64,000 nt of DNA, from positions 5,394,001-5,458,000 of the forward strand of contig NZ_CP154796.1 of the NCBI RefSeq assembly GCF_039566955.1. Direction: 5' to 3'. How positions within the stretch are numbered: position 1 is the stretch's first letter; each line of letters begins with the position of its first letter. Source of the DNA: Micromonospora sp. DSM 45708 (GTDB lineage: Bacteria > Actinomycetota > Actinomycetes > Mycobacteriales > Micromonosporaceae). The notes beneath the pieces were generated by a model. The model made no database searches, was not told the origin of the DNA, and saw nothing but the letters and a program-made list of their open reading frames with translations. Positions 46,224 through 55,121 of this stretch are shown here, piece after piece. The translations under genes were made by a program, and so were the position numbers.

Positions 46224-46919
46224 TCACCGGGTACGCCGCTTTTGCGTTGCGGCGAGCACCACCGCGACCTTTGGTGTCATTCCCACGCGGTGCAATTTCC
46301 GGCTCACCGCCGCGAGCGTGGCACCGGTGGTGACGATGTCGTCGAGCAGCACCACGGTCCCGGCCGGCGCCGCCGACCCCGACCGGCGCAACCGGAACGC
46401 CGCCTCCGCCGCGGCGGCCCGGCCGGCGCTGTCCAGCCCCACCGAGTCCGGCCGCGGCAACGCCCGCAGCGGTCGCCGTACCCGCACCGGCCAGCCGGCC
46501 GCGCGCAGCCGGGCCGCGGCCGGCCGGACCAGCCGCTCCAGGTGGTCGCCGTAGCGGGCCCGGGCCGCGCGGGCGGTGTCTGGCACCGCCACCAGCGTCA
46601 CCGGACCGGGCCGGCCCACCGCCACGGCCACCACCTCGGCCAGCAACGCGCCCAGCGGCCGGGCCAACCCGTGCCGGCCCCGTTCCTTGTACGCCAGCAG
46701 CCCTTCGCGCAACGCCCCGCCGTACGGGCCGAGGGCGACGCAGGGCGGCAGGCCCGGTGGGACCGGATCGGGCCGGGTCGACGCGGGCCGCAACGCCTGG
46801 AGCTCGGCCACGCAGCGCGGGCAGAAGCCCTGCCGCAGCCCGGAGGAGCGCACCCCGCACCCGGCGCAACCGGCCGGCAGCACCAGGTCGGTCAGGTCCG
46901 ACCAGAGACCGCCCAGCAT
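46224..46919 (-). CDS. ComF-family phosphoribosyltransferase
   Basis: 231 aa, ATG at 46919, 1 nt after the lpqB stop. An N-terminal zinc-ribbon-like set of cysteines (PAGCAGCGV, FCPRC) is followed by a type-I PRTase fold: LAYKERGRHGLARPLG, LVAVPDTARAARARYGDHLE and the PRPP loop VVLLDDIVTTGATL. ComF proteins take part in DNA uptake in competent bacteria; the function in actinobacteria is unclear. It is the last gene of the mtrAB-lpqB transcript. Confidence 0.87.
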   Translation of the reverse strand: MLGGLWSDLTDLVLPAGCAGCGVRSSGLRQGFCPRCVAELQALRPASTRPDPVPPGLPPCVALGPYGGALREGLLAYKERGRHGLARPLGALLAEVVAVAVGRPGPVTLVAVPDTARAARARYGDHLERLVRPAAARLRAAGWPVRVRRPLRALPRPDSVGLDSAGRAAAAEAAFRLRRSGSAAPAGTVVLLDDIVTTGATLAAVSRKLHRVGMTPKVAVVLAATQKRRTR

Positions 46920-46920
46920 C

Positions 46921-48726
46921 TCAGTAGAGGAAGAACGGTGCGGTCGGGTTGGCCGTCCGGCTGCCCGCCGGCAGGTCCAGCACCTGCTCCGGCGTGACGA
47001 AGTCGATCGGGTTGTTCCGCCAGGCGCTGCCGGCGGTCTCGAACATGAACGAGTACGCGGGCAGCCCCCGGTCCCCGCCGCCCGGATACGCCGCCAACTG
47101 GCTCACCGGGGCGCCGATCTCGGACGCGAGCGGAGGCTCCCAGGAGCCGTCGACCGCGAGCTGGTGGATGGCCGAACGCCGGTCCGGGTCGTTGCCGGCG
47201 ATCACCAGCTGGTCCTCCGCGATCCAGTCGACGGCCGTCACGCCGGTGAGCAGCGTGGGCAGCCGGCGGGGCTGGCCCAGGGTCACCACGCCGCCCTCCA
47301 CGCTCACCGGCGCCACGTAGACCGCACCGCCGCTGACCAGCGCGATCCGGTGACCGTCGAGGGAGCCGGCTACCGCCACGACGCTTCCGGAGACGTTCAG
47401 CGGGACAGGGCTCAACGTGGCCGCCCCGTCGAACCGGTAGAGCTTGCCGTCGGCCGCCACCAGACCCGCCGGGTGGTCCTTGTCCAACGAGCGCAGCCAG
47501 GTGGGCCGGCTCATCGCCTGGAACCCGGCCCTCACGTCGCTGGTGTTGAACACCGCCACCGGTTCCGGCCCGGTGCCCACCTTGAGCCGGAGCCGCCGGT
47601 CCGCCCCGGTCACCACCAACGCGGCCAGCACCTGGTCCTCGGCGCGGGCGAGCGTCGCCGAGACCACGTTCCGGTTCTCCGCGGCCGGCAACGGGACGGT
47701 GGCCCGCTGCTCGGTGCCGATGGCGAGCGGATGGAGGACGCCGTCGTAGACGCTGAACCGGGTGGGGTTCGCGCCGCTCGGGTACGCGAGATGGGTGCCG
47801 CGCTCCCGCTCCAGATCGACGCTGAACCGTTTCTGGTTCTGGATCTTCAGCTCGAGCTGCCCGGTCAACTCCGGCAACGACCAGGCGAGCTGGGTGCCGA
47901 GCCGGGCCAACCGCCCCTCGTTGGCCCCCGGCATGGTCAGGTTGACCTCCCACTGGGAGTCCGCGCCGGTGGCGTTGTTGATCGGGCGGGTGCCGTCCGG
48001 AAGCCCGGTCACCCCGGGTGCCAGCCAGTCGGACGGGCCACCGGCCAGCCACTTCACCACCTCGGTGACGCGCCGCTCGGCCGGCACCGACGACGGCAGG
48101 TAGCGCAGGTCCGGCACCAGCCGGGTCAGGTCCGAGTTCCAGAAGTAGACGGTGCGCGAGCGGTAGTACTGGCGCAGCGCCGCGTCGCTGGTCAACAGCA
48201 CGTTCGGCAGGCTGGTGATCAGCAGCCCGGTCCCGGCCGGCTCGGCCCGGCGCAGCTGGAAGACGTACTCTGTCTCGGTGGCCGCCGGCGGGCCGAGGGT
48301 GCCGTCGGCCCGCAGCACACCGACCTGCTGCACCTTGATCGTGACGGTGCTGGTGCCCTGGTTGTTCGGCGGCGTGCTCTCCGGCTTCGCCCGCAGCCGG
48401 ACCACGGTGAGTTCGACCTCGCTGGTCTGCGGCTTGCCCGGCAGCAGGTCCCGGGCCTCCGGCGCGAGGAACTTCTGAGCCCGGGTGTACGCCTGGTCGC
48501 GCTCCCCGGCAGCAGCCGCCCGAAGGTAGTTCTCGAGGAACGGCACCGGCTCGTCGCTGTCGGTCGGCGCGGGCGGTGAGGCCGGTGGGCCGTTGAGCGA
48601 GCCGGCCTCGCCGGCGGGCACCGAACCGTCGACCTGGACGTCGGTCTCGGCCGGAATGCCGCACCCGGCCGGGAGCAGGACGCCGACCAGCAGCACGGCC
48701 AGCAGCCGCCGCCGCGTCACGTTCAC
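46921..48726 (-). CDS. lpqB: Lipoprotein LpqB, MtrAB-associated
   Basis: 601 aa from GTG 48726, overlapping the mtrB stop by 4 bp. The lipobox LLPAGCG places the lipidated Cys near residue 22. A GerMN-like domain (about 55-330; EVVKWLAGGPSDWLAPGV) precedes a beta-propeller (about 340-590; SVYDGVLHPLAIGTEQRATV, DGHRIALVSGGAVYVAPV). LpqB sits outside the membrane and modulates MtrB activity in mycobacteria. The order mtrA-mtrB-lpqB is conserved. Confidence 0.94.
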   Translation of the reverse strand: MNVTRRRLLAVLLVGVLLPAGCGIPAETDVQVDGSVPAGEAGSLNGPPASPPAPTDSDEPVPFLENYLRAAAAGERDQAYTRAQKFLAPEARDLLPGKPQTSEVELTVVRLRAKPESTPPNNQGTSTVTIKVQQVGVLRADGTLGPPAATETEYVFQLRRAEPAGTGLLITSLPNVLLTSDAALRQYYRSRTVYFWNSDLTRLVPDLRYLPSSVPAERRVTEVVKWLAGGPSDWLAPGVTGLPDGTRPINNATGADSQWEVNLTMPGANEGRLARLGTQLAWSLPELTGQLELKIQNQKRFSVDLERERGTHLAYPSGANPTRFSVYDGVLHPLAIGTEQRATVPLPAAENRNVVSATLARAEDQVLAALVVTGADRRLRLKVGTGPEPVAVFNTSDVRAGFQAMSRPTWLRSLDKDHPAGLVAADGKLYRFDGAATLSPVPLNVSGSVVAVAGSLDGHRIALVSGGAVYVAPVSVEGGVVTLGQPRRLPTLLTGVTAVDWIAEDQLVIAGNDPDRRSAIHQLAVDGSWEPPLASEIGAPVSQLAAYPGGGDRGLPAYSFMFETAGSAWRNNPIDFVTPEQVLDLPAGSRTANPTAPFFLY

Positions 48727-50477
48727 GGCCCCACCTCCATCCGCGCGGAGTCGTCGGCGGGGCCGACGGCCAGCGCACCGGCGCCGCGGCCCGGACCGAT
48801 GGCGAGCAGGCCGCCGTCGCGGGGGCCGCCGAACGGCAGGGCCGCGTCGGCCGGCACCAGCCGCAGCGGCGACGTGGTCAGCCGGTCGCCGGCCCGCGCC
48901 GGCAGGGTGAGCCGGAACTGCGCGCCCTGCCCCGGTGCGCCCCACGCCTCCAGCCAGCCGCCGTGCAACCGGGCGTCCTCCACGCTGATCGACAGGCCCA
49001 GGCCGGTGCCACCGGTCTGCCGGGCCCGGGACGGGTCGGCCCGCCAGAACCGGTTGAAGACCAGCTTCTCCTCCCCCGGCTTCAGCCCGACGCCGTGGTC
49101 CCGCACGGTGATCGCCACCGCGCTCTGGTCGACGCCCAGCGTGACCCGCACCGGCTTGGCCTCACCGTGCTCGACCGCGTTGCCGACCAGGTTGCGCAAC
49201 ACCCGCTCGACCCGGCGCGGGTCGACCTCGGCGATCACCGGCGTGTCCGGCAGGTCCAGCTCGATGGTCACCCCGACCCGCTCGGCCAGCCCGGCCAGGC
49301 GCTCGACCACCCGGTGCACCACCGGCACCAGATCGGTCGGCTCGCTGTCCAGCACGGCGAAACCGGCGTCGAACCGGCTGATCTCCAGCAGGTCGGTGAG
49401 CAGCTCCTCGAACCGGTCCAGCTCGGCCTGGAGCAGCTCGGCGCTGCGCGCCACCGCCGGATCGAACTCGTCCCGTTCGGCGAAGATCAGGTCGGCCGCC
49501 ATCCGGACCGTGGTCAGCGGCGTCCGCAGCTCGTGCGAGACGTCCGAGGTGAACCGGCGTTGCAGCCGGGACATCTCCTCCAGCCGGAGGATCTGCCGTT
49601 GCAGGTTGGTCGCCATCTGGTTGAACGAGGCGGCGAGCAGGGCCAGGTCGTCCTCGCCGGAGACCACCATGCGCTGGTCGAGCAGGCCGGCGGAGAGCCG
49701 CTGGGCGGTGCGCGCGGCCACCCGTACCGGGGTCACCACCAGTCGGGTGACCAGCGCGGCCAGCAGGCCGAGCAGGAGCACCAGGGCGACACCGGTGGCG
49801 ACCACGGTGGCCCGGGCGTCGGCCGCGGTGGCGTCCTGCCGGGCCAGGGGTACGAGGTAGTAGAGCTCGACCTGCCCGAACCGGGTGGGCACCGGGGAGC
49901 CGTAGACCAGGTACTTCGTGCGGTCGCCGCCGAGCGTGCCGGTGCGGATCTGGTGGGCCACCTTGCCGGACGCCACGGTGGCCCGCAGCTCGTCACCGAT
50001 CACCGGGCGCACCGGCACGTCCGGGGAGACGCGTGGCTCGATGAACTCGGCGAAGTTGTCGGCGGTGATCGCCACCACCACGCCGCTGGTCTGGGCCGGG
50101 TCCCCGCCGGCCAGGTAGTTGACCGTGCCGTCGATGGTGTCCTGGAGCTGGGCCTCCTGCGGCTGGCTGTAGAGGTTGAACTGCTTCGCCGCGTACTCGC
50201 TGCCGTTGCTCAGCCGCATCCGCACGTCGGTCTCGGCGTTCTCCAGCAGGATGCTGGTGATCTTGTCGGCGATCAGGTAGGCGAAACCACCCACCAGCAG
50301 ACTCGACGCCACGAGTGTGATGGTGACCACGCGGAGCTGGAGCGACCGCCGCCAGGCCTGGTGCACGCCGGCGGCGAACCGCGCCGACCGGCCGGCCAGG
50401 GCACGCCAGAGCGCCCGCACGGCACGCAGCCGGCGGGGCGAGGCGGTCGGCGGATCGGGCAGCGGGGCGGTCAGCAC
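48723..50477 (-). CDS. mtrB: Sensor histidine kinase MtrB
   Basis: 584 aa, GTG at 50477, 13 nt after mtrA. TM1 about 48-70 (VVTITLVASSLLVGGFAYLIA), an extracellular sensor of about 160 residues, TM2 about 228-250, then HAMP. The H-box FTSDVSHELRTPLTTVRMAA carries the phosphoacceptor His, followed by N-box NLVGNAVEHG, G1 DHGVGLKPGEE and G2 QTGGTGLGLSI. It phosphorylates MtrA in response to cell-wall or septal status and is linked to division. The start overlaps no gene; the stop overlaps lpqB by 4 bp. Confidence 0.95.
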   Translation of the reverse strand: MLTAPLPDPPTASPRRLRAVRALWRALAGRSARFAAGVHQAWRRSLQLRVVTITLVASSLLVGGFAYLIADKITSILLENAETDVRMRLSNGSEYAAKQFNLYSQPQEAQLQDTIDGTVNYLAGGDPAQTSGVVVAITADNFAEFIEPRVSPDVPVRPVIGDELRATVASGKVAHQIRTGTLGGDRTKYLVYGSPVPTRFGQVELYYLVPLARQDATAADARATVVATGVALVLLLGLLAALVTRLVVTPVRVAARTAQRLSAGLLDQRMVVSGEDDLALLAASFNQMATNLQRQILRLEEMSRLQRRFTSDVSHELRTPLTTVRMAADLIFAERDEFDPAVARSAELLQAELDRFEELLTDLLEISRFDAGFAVLDSEPTDLVPVVHRVVERLAGLAERVGVTIELDLPDTPVIAEVDPRRVERVLRNLVGNAVEHGEAKPVRVTLGVDQSAVAITVRDHGVGLKPGEEKLVFNRFWRADPSRARQTGGTGLGLSISVEDARLHGGWLEAWGAPGQGAQFRLTLPARAGDRLTTSPLRLVPADAALPFGGPRDGGLLAIGPGRGAGALAVGPADDSARMEVGP

Positions 50478-50490
50478 AGTGCTGACCAGG

Positions 50491-51180
50491 TTATCCGGTG
50501 CCCGCCTTGTAGCCCACGCCCCGAACGGTGAGGATGATTTCGGGTCGCTCCGGATCCGGCTCGATCTTGGCCCGCAGCCGCTGCACGTGCACGTTGACCA
50601 GCCGGGTGTCGGCGGCGTGCCGGTAGCCCCACACCTGCTCCAGCAGCACCTCCCGGGTGAAGACCTGGCGGGGCTTGCGGGCGAGCGCGACCAGCAGGTC
50701 GAACTCCAGCGGCGTCAGCTTCACCTCCTCGGCGTCCCGGCTGACCGTGTGCGCCGGCACGTCGATGGTGATCTGGTTGCCGGGCGGGCCGATGGTGAGC
50801 AGTTCCGGCGCGACGTCCTCGCCGCGACGCAGCCGGGCCCGCATCCGGGCCACCAGCTCCTTGGGCTTGAACGGCTTGACCACGTAGTCGTCGGCGCCGG
50901 ACTCCAGCCCCAGCACCACGTCGACCGTGTCGCTCTTGGCGGTCAGCATCACGATCGGCACGCCGGACTCGGCGCGGATCGCACGGGCCACGTCGATGCC
51001 GCTCATGCCCGGCAACATCAGGTCGAGCAGGACGATGTCGGGCCGGCTGTCGCGGAACGCGGCCAATGCCCGTTCTCCGTCGGCGACGAAGGACGGCACG
51101 AAGCCCTCACTGCGCAACACGATGCCGAGCATCTCGGCAAGGGCGGGGTCGTCGTCGACCACGAGTACGCGGGCTCTCAT
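50491..51180 (-). CDS. mtrA: Response regulator MtrA (OmpR/PhoB type)
   Basis: 229 aa from ATG 51180 (MRARVLVVDDDPALAEMLGI); an ATG 27 nt upstream would add nine residues. The receiver domain has acidic pocket VVDDDP, phospho-acceptor Asp in IVLLDLMLPG and Lys in YVVKPFKP. The C-terminal winged helix (about 135-229) ends VNVHVQRLRAKIEPDPERPE. It controls genes for wall metabolism, DNA replication and development in actinobacteria. It is the first gene of the mtrA-mtrB-lpqB-comF transcript. Confidence 0.96.
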   Translation of the reverse strand: MRARVLVVDDDPALAEMLGIVLRSEGFVPSFVADGERALAAFRDSRPDIVLLDLMLPGMSGIDVARAIRAESGVPIVMLTAKSDTVDVVLGLESGADDYVVKPFKPKELVARMRARLRRGEDVAPELLTIGPPGNQITIDVPAHTVSRDAEEVKLTPLEFDLLVALARKPRQVFTREVLLEQVWGYRHAADTRLVNVHVQRLRAKIEPDPERPEIILTVRGVGYKAGTG

Positions 51181-51395
51181 GGGGTTTATCGTTCCATCCC
51201 CGTTCATGTGAAGGTCGGAGTCTTTCCGGCACGGTAGCGCCGAGCGCGCCCCCGCACCACAGCTGACGGCGTGGCCACCAGCGTGGCGCACCGCGACGGA
51301 CGGGGTCCACCGGATGCGGACCCGCCGTGCAACCATGATCCCCCGGGTGCCCCACCGCCCGCCACCTCTGCTGCCCTGCCCGCCCAGGAGTACGC

Positions 51396-52238
51396 GTGTC
51401 CGACGCCGGCCCGACCGCGGTGCTCCCGCGCCGTCCGCTGACCGTCGGTGAGCTGCTCGACGCCGCCGTGCTGCTGCTCCGCGACCAGGCCCGGGTGCTC
51501 CTGCCGCTCGCCGTCGCGCTGGCCGCCGCCGAGCAGGCCGTGCTGTACCCGTTGCGGCTGCTGGCCGGCGTGCACCCGCCCGGCTGGTGGCCCGGCGACG
51601 AACACCGGTTCGGCTGGTACTGGCTGCTGCTCGCGGCCGGCGCCGGCACCGAGGCGGCGATCATCGCGCTGCTGGGCAACCCGGCCGCGCGGGGCGGCGC
51701 GGCGGCGCTGCTCGGCCGCCGCCGCGCGCCGTCGGAGCTGCTCCACGAGGCCCGCCCGGGCGCGACCCTGCTGGCCGCGGGCGCGGTCGGGCTCGTCGTC
51801 GGCCTCGCCGGGCTGGCCGGGCCCGCCTGGTTCGTGGCGTACGGGCTGCTCGGCCTGGTGGTGCCGGTGCTCGTGCTGGACGGGGTGCCGGCGCACCGGG
51901 CGCCGGGACGGGCGGTCCGGCTGGCCGGCCGGGTGGGCGGGCGCGGCGCCGCCGTCCGGCTGCTCGGCTACCTGGGCTGGTGGCTGGTCCGGCTCGGCAT
52001 CGGGCTGGGCGTCCCCTACGGTCTCGGGCAGCTCGGCCTGTTCGACGTGTCGGCCTGGGCGCTGCCGGTCGCCGTCGTCGCGCAGGCGGCGGTGAACGCG
52101 CTCGCGTACCCGGCGCTGGCCTGCCTGGACGCGGTGCTGCACCTGGAGACCCGGATGCGCACCGAAGGGCTGGACATCCGGCTCTCCCGGGCGCCGGCGG
52201 GCATGCCGGAGCCGGTGCTGCTGGCGGTCGAGCGGTGA
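51396..52238 (+). CDS. Polytopic membrane protein, first gene of the DUF4129/MoxR operon
   Basis: 280 aa, GTG at 51396. An N-terminal LTVGELLDAAVLLLRDQARV resembles the start of glycerophosphoryl-diester-phosphodiesterase-type membrane domains seen beside DUF4129 genes. There are about five hydrophobic segments, near 34-60, 70-95, 122-165, 182-205 and 215-235. Its stop overlaps the next start by 4 bp, tying it to the downstream operon. Specific function unknown. Confidence 0.75.
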   Translation: MSDAGPTAVLPRRPLTVGELLDAAVLLLRDQARVLLPLAVALAAAEQAVLYPLRLLAGVHPPGWWPGDEHRFGWYWLLLAAGAGTEAAIIALLGNPAARGGAAALLGRRRAPSELLHEARPGATLLAAGAVGLVVGLAGLAGPAWFVAYGLLGLVVPVLVLDGVPAHRAPGRAVRLAGRVGGRGAAVRLLGYLGWWLVRLGIGLGVPYGLGQLGLFDVSAWALPVAVVAQAAVNALAYPALACLDAVLHLETRMRTEGLDIRLSRAPAGMPEPVLLAVER

Positions 52239-52852
52239 GCCGCTGGTGGACCGAGACGGTCGCCGCGCTGGGTGACGTGGTCCCGCTGCCGCTGGTCGCG
52301 CTGCTCCTGCTGGCCACCGCGCTGCTGACGGCCCTGGCCTGGCACTCCTTCCCGGCCTGGGTGCCCCGCCGGCTGCCCCGGTTCACGCTGCCCCGGCTCC
52401 GCCGGCCCCGGCTGCGACTGCCCCGGCTCCGGCGACCGCGCCTGCGCCTGCGTCTTCGGCGTCCCGCCCGCCGCCAACGGCCGGACCGGCCGGTGCACGT
52501 TCCCGCGCCCCGGGCCGCGCAGCCGGCACCCACCGGTGGCCCGGGTACGGCCGACCGGCTGGCCGCCGAGGGCCGCTACGCCGAGGCGGTGCGGGAACGG
52601 CTGCGGGAGATGGTCCGGCTCCTGGTCACCCGGCAGGTGGTGGAGCCACGGGCCGGGCTCACCGTCACCGAGCTGACCGAGGCGGCGGCCCGGACCCGCC
52701 CGGCGGTACGGTCCACCCTGCACGCCGCCGGCACGATCTTCTCCGAGCTCTGGTACGCCCAACGCCCCGCCACCGCCGGCCACGACCAGCGGATGCGCGC
52801 GCTCGCCGCCGAGCTGCGCCGCGAACTGACCGGCGAGGAGGGACCGCGGTGA
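52235..52852 (+). CDS. DUF4129-domain membrane protein
   Basis: 205 aa from GTG 52235 (4-bp overlap upstream and downstream). One N-terminal TM (about 17-38). A striking Leu-Pro-Arg repeat stretch (residues 45-80, LPRLRRPRLRLPRLRRPRLR) is probably a basic juxtamembrane segment. The DUF4129 domain (about 105-200) includes RLAAEGRYAEAVRERLREMV and ELWYAQRPATAGHDQRMRAL. The family travels with MoxR, DUF58 and DUF4350 genes, often with transglutaminase-like proteins; biochemical role unknown. Confidence 0.82.
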   Translation: MSRWWTETVAALGDVVPLPLVALLLLATALLTALAWHSFPAWVPRRLPRFTLPRLRRPRLRLPRLRRPRLRLRLRRPARRQRPDRPVHVPAPRAAQPAPTGGPGTADRLAAEGRYAEAVRERLREMVRLLVTRQVVEPRAGLTVTELTEAAARTRPAVRSTLHAAGTIFSELWYAQRPATAGHDQRMRALAAELRRELTGEEGPR

Positions 52853-54135
52853 CCGTCGCCCCGACCCGCCCCACGGCCCCACCGGCGTCCCGTCGCCGGC
52901 GGCACCGCATCCTGATCCCGCTCGGGCTGGCCGCGCTGCTGATCGGGACCACGGTGGTGCTGCACGCGGTGGATCAGCCCGACCCGGACGAGCGTGGCTT
53001 CCTCTCCCCCGTCGCCACCGACGACGACGGCGGCAGCCGGCTCGCCGAGGCGCTGCGCGCGCAGGGGGTGCCGCTGCGCCGGGAGACCGACACCGCCGGG
53101 GCGCTGCGGGCCGCCCGGACGGCGCCGAGCACGCTCTTCGTGCCCGCCCCCGACCTGGTGCACCCGGACACGCTCACCGGGTTGACCGCGCTGCCGCCCG
53201 GCAGTCGGCTGGTGCTGGTCGAGCCGTCCCGCCGGGTGCTGGCCGACCTGGGCACGTCGGTCGAGCCGGCCGGCCGCCGGTGGGCCACCCGGGCGCTGCC
53301 GCCGGACGCCGACGGCGCGGAGTGCCGGCTGCCCGAGGCGGTTCGCGCCGGCACCGCCGCGGTCGACCACCAGCGGTACGCCGGGCCGGAGCGCGCCGAC
53401 CGCTGCTACGGCGGCGCGCTGCTCCGGATTCCGGCCGGCGCCGAGGTGGTGCTGGTGGGTGCCAGCGACCCGTTCCGCAACGACCGGATCGACGAGTGGG
53501 GCAACCGGGATCTCGCCACCGGCCTGCTCGCCGCCGGCGGTCGTCCGCTGGTCTGGCTGGACCTGCCCGCCCCGGCGCCGGCCCCGACCGGGCCCAGCGC
53601 CTCGCCGACCGAGGACCGCGACGGGTCGCCGACGCCCCGCCGCACCGCGGAGCGCCCCGATCGGGCGGACCCGCCGCCGCGCGGCGACAACCCGCTGTGG
53701 GGCGCGTTCCCGGCCTGGTTCTGGGCGATCCTGGCGCAGCTCGCGCTGGCCGGGCTGCTGGTGGTGCTCTGGCGGGCCCGCCGGCTCGGGCCGCCGGTGA
53801 CGGAGCCGCTGCCGGTGACCGTCCGCTCCGCCGAGACCGTTTACGGCCGGGCCCGGCTCTACCGGCGGGCCGGCGCCCGGGACACCGTCGCCGGGACGCT
53901 GCGCGACGCCGCCCGGGACCGCGTCCTGCCCCGGCTCAATTTGCCGCCCGACACACCCGACGACGAGGTGGCGGCCCGGGTCGCGGCGGCGACCGGTGAC
54001 GACCCCGACCGGGTGGCCGGGCTGCTGCACGGCCCCGCCCCGCGAGACGACCGGGAGCTGCTGGAGCTGGCCCGTGAGCTGGACACGCTGACCCGTACCC
54101 TGGCCCCGCCCCCGAGCGAAGGAGAACCCCGGTGA
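52849..54135 (+). CDS. DUF4350-domain membrane protein
   Basis: 428 aa from GTG 52849 (4-bp overlaps both sides). TM1 about 22-42 and TM2 about 290-308 (FPAWFWAILAQLALAGLLVVLW) flank an external DUF4350 domain (about 50-240, ERGFLSPVATDDDGGSRLAEAL, VLVGASDPFRNDRIDEWGNR). The cytoplasmic C-terminal region (310-428) has ETVYGRARLYRRAGARDTVA. The family is related to GATase1-like folds; its role is unknown. It sits immediately before the MoxR ATPase. Confidence 0.83.
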   Translation: MTVAPTRPTAPPASRRRRHRILIPLGLAALLIGTTVVLHAVDQPDPDERGFLSPVATDDDGGSRLAEALRAQGVPLRRETDTAGALRAARTAPSTLFVPAPDLVHPDTLTGLTALPPGSRLVLVEPSRRVLADLGTSVEPAGRRWATRALPPDADGAECRLPEAVRAGTAAVDHQRYAGPERADRCYGGALLRIPAGAEVVLVGASDPFRNDRIDEWGNRDLATGLLAAGGRPLVWLDLPAPAPAPTGPSASPTEDRDGSPTPRRTAERPDRADPPPRGDNPLWGAFPAWFWAILAQLALAGLLVVLWRARRLGPPVTEPLPVTVRSAETVYGRARLYRRAGARDTVAGTLRDAARDRVLPRLNLPPDTPDDEVAARVAAATGDDPDRVAGLLHGPAPRDDRELLELARELDTLTRTLAPPPSEGEPR

Positions 54136-55121
54136 CCGGACCCGTCATCGCCGCCGCGTCGCCCGCTGCCCCGTCCGACGCCCGCGCCGCCCTGCACCGG
54201 CTGCGCGCCGAGGTGGCCAAGGCCGTGGTCGGGCAGGACGCCGTGGTCACCGGCCTGGTCATCGCGCTGCTGTGCCGGGGACACGTGCTGTTGGAGGGCG
54301 TGCCGGGGGTGGCCAAGACGCTGCTGGTGCGCACCCTCGCCACCGCGCTCGACCTCGACGCCAAGCGGGTGCAGTTCACCCCCGACCTGATGCCCGGCGA
54401 CGTCACCGGCTCGCTCATCTTCGACCCGCACACCGCCGCGTTCACGTTCCGCGAGGGGCCGGTCTTCACCAACCTGCTCCTCGCCGACGAGATCAACCGC
54501 ACCCCGCCGAAGACGCAGTCCGCGCTGCTGGAGGTGATGGAGGAACGGCAGGTCACCGTCGAGGGCGAGCGCCGCCCGCTGCCCGAGCCGTTCATCGTCG
54601 CGGCCACCCAGAACCCGGTCGAGTACGAGGGCACCTACCCGCTGCCCGAGGCGCAGCTCGACCGCTTCCTGCTCAAGCTGACCGTGCCGCTGCCCGGGAG
54701 GGACGAGGAGCTGGGCGTGCTCCGCGCGCACCACGCCGGCTTCGACCCGCGTGACCTGCGCGCCGCCGGCGTACGCCCGGTGGCTGGCGCGGCCGACCTG
54801 GCCGCCGCCCGCGCGCAGGCGCACGCCGTGCACGTGGCCGAGCCGGTGCTCGGGTACATCGTGGACCTCTGCCGGGCCACCCGGGCCGCTCCCGCGCTGG
54901 AGCTGGGCGCCTCGCCCCGGGGCGCGACCGCGCTGCTCGCCACCGCGAAGGCGTGGGCCTGGCTCGCCGGCCGGGACCACGTCACGCCGGACGACGTGAA
55001 GGCGGTGGCCCGCCCGACGCTGCGGCACCGGCTCCGGGCGCGTCCGGAGGTGGAGCTGGAGGGCGTCACGGCGGACGCCGTGCTCGACTCGGTACTGGCC
55101 ACCGTGCCGACGCCGCGATGA
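54132..55121 (+). CDS. MoxR-family AAA+ ATPase
   Basis: 329 aa from GTG 54132 (4-bp overlap with the DUF4350 gene). MoxR signatures: VVGQDAVVTGLVIALLCRGH, Walker A GVPGVAKT, RVQFTPDLMPGDVTGS, Walker B LLLADEINRTPPKTQ, sensor 1 FIVAATQNPVEYEGTYPLPE, arginine-finger region LDRFLLKL. MoxR ATPases act as chaperone-like partners of VWA/DUF58 proteins, here the next gene. This is the second MoxR system in the window; the first (2866-4314) is of a different subtype. Confidence 0.92.
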   Translation: MTGPVIAAASPAAPSDARAALHRLRAEVAKAVVGQDAVVTGLVIALLCRGHVLLEGVPGVAKTLLVRTLATALDLDAKRVQFTPDLMPGDVTGSLIFDPHTAAFTFREGPVFTNLLLADEINRTPPKTQSALLEVMEERQVTVEGERRPLPEPFIVAATQNPVEYEGTYPLPEAQLDRFLLKLTVPLPGRDEELGVLRAHHAGFDPRDLRAAGVRPVAGAADLAAARAQAHAVHVAEPVLGYIVDLCRATRAAPALELGASPRGATALLATAKAWAWLAGRDHVTPDDVKAVARPTLRHRLRARPEVELEGVTADAVLDSVLATVPTPR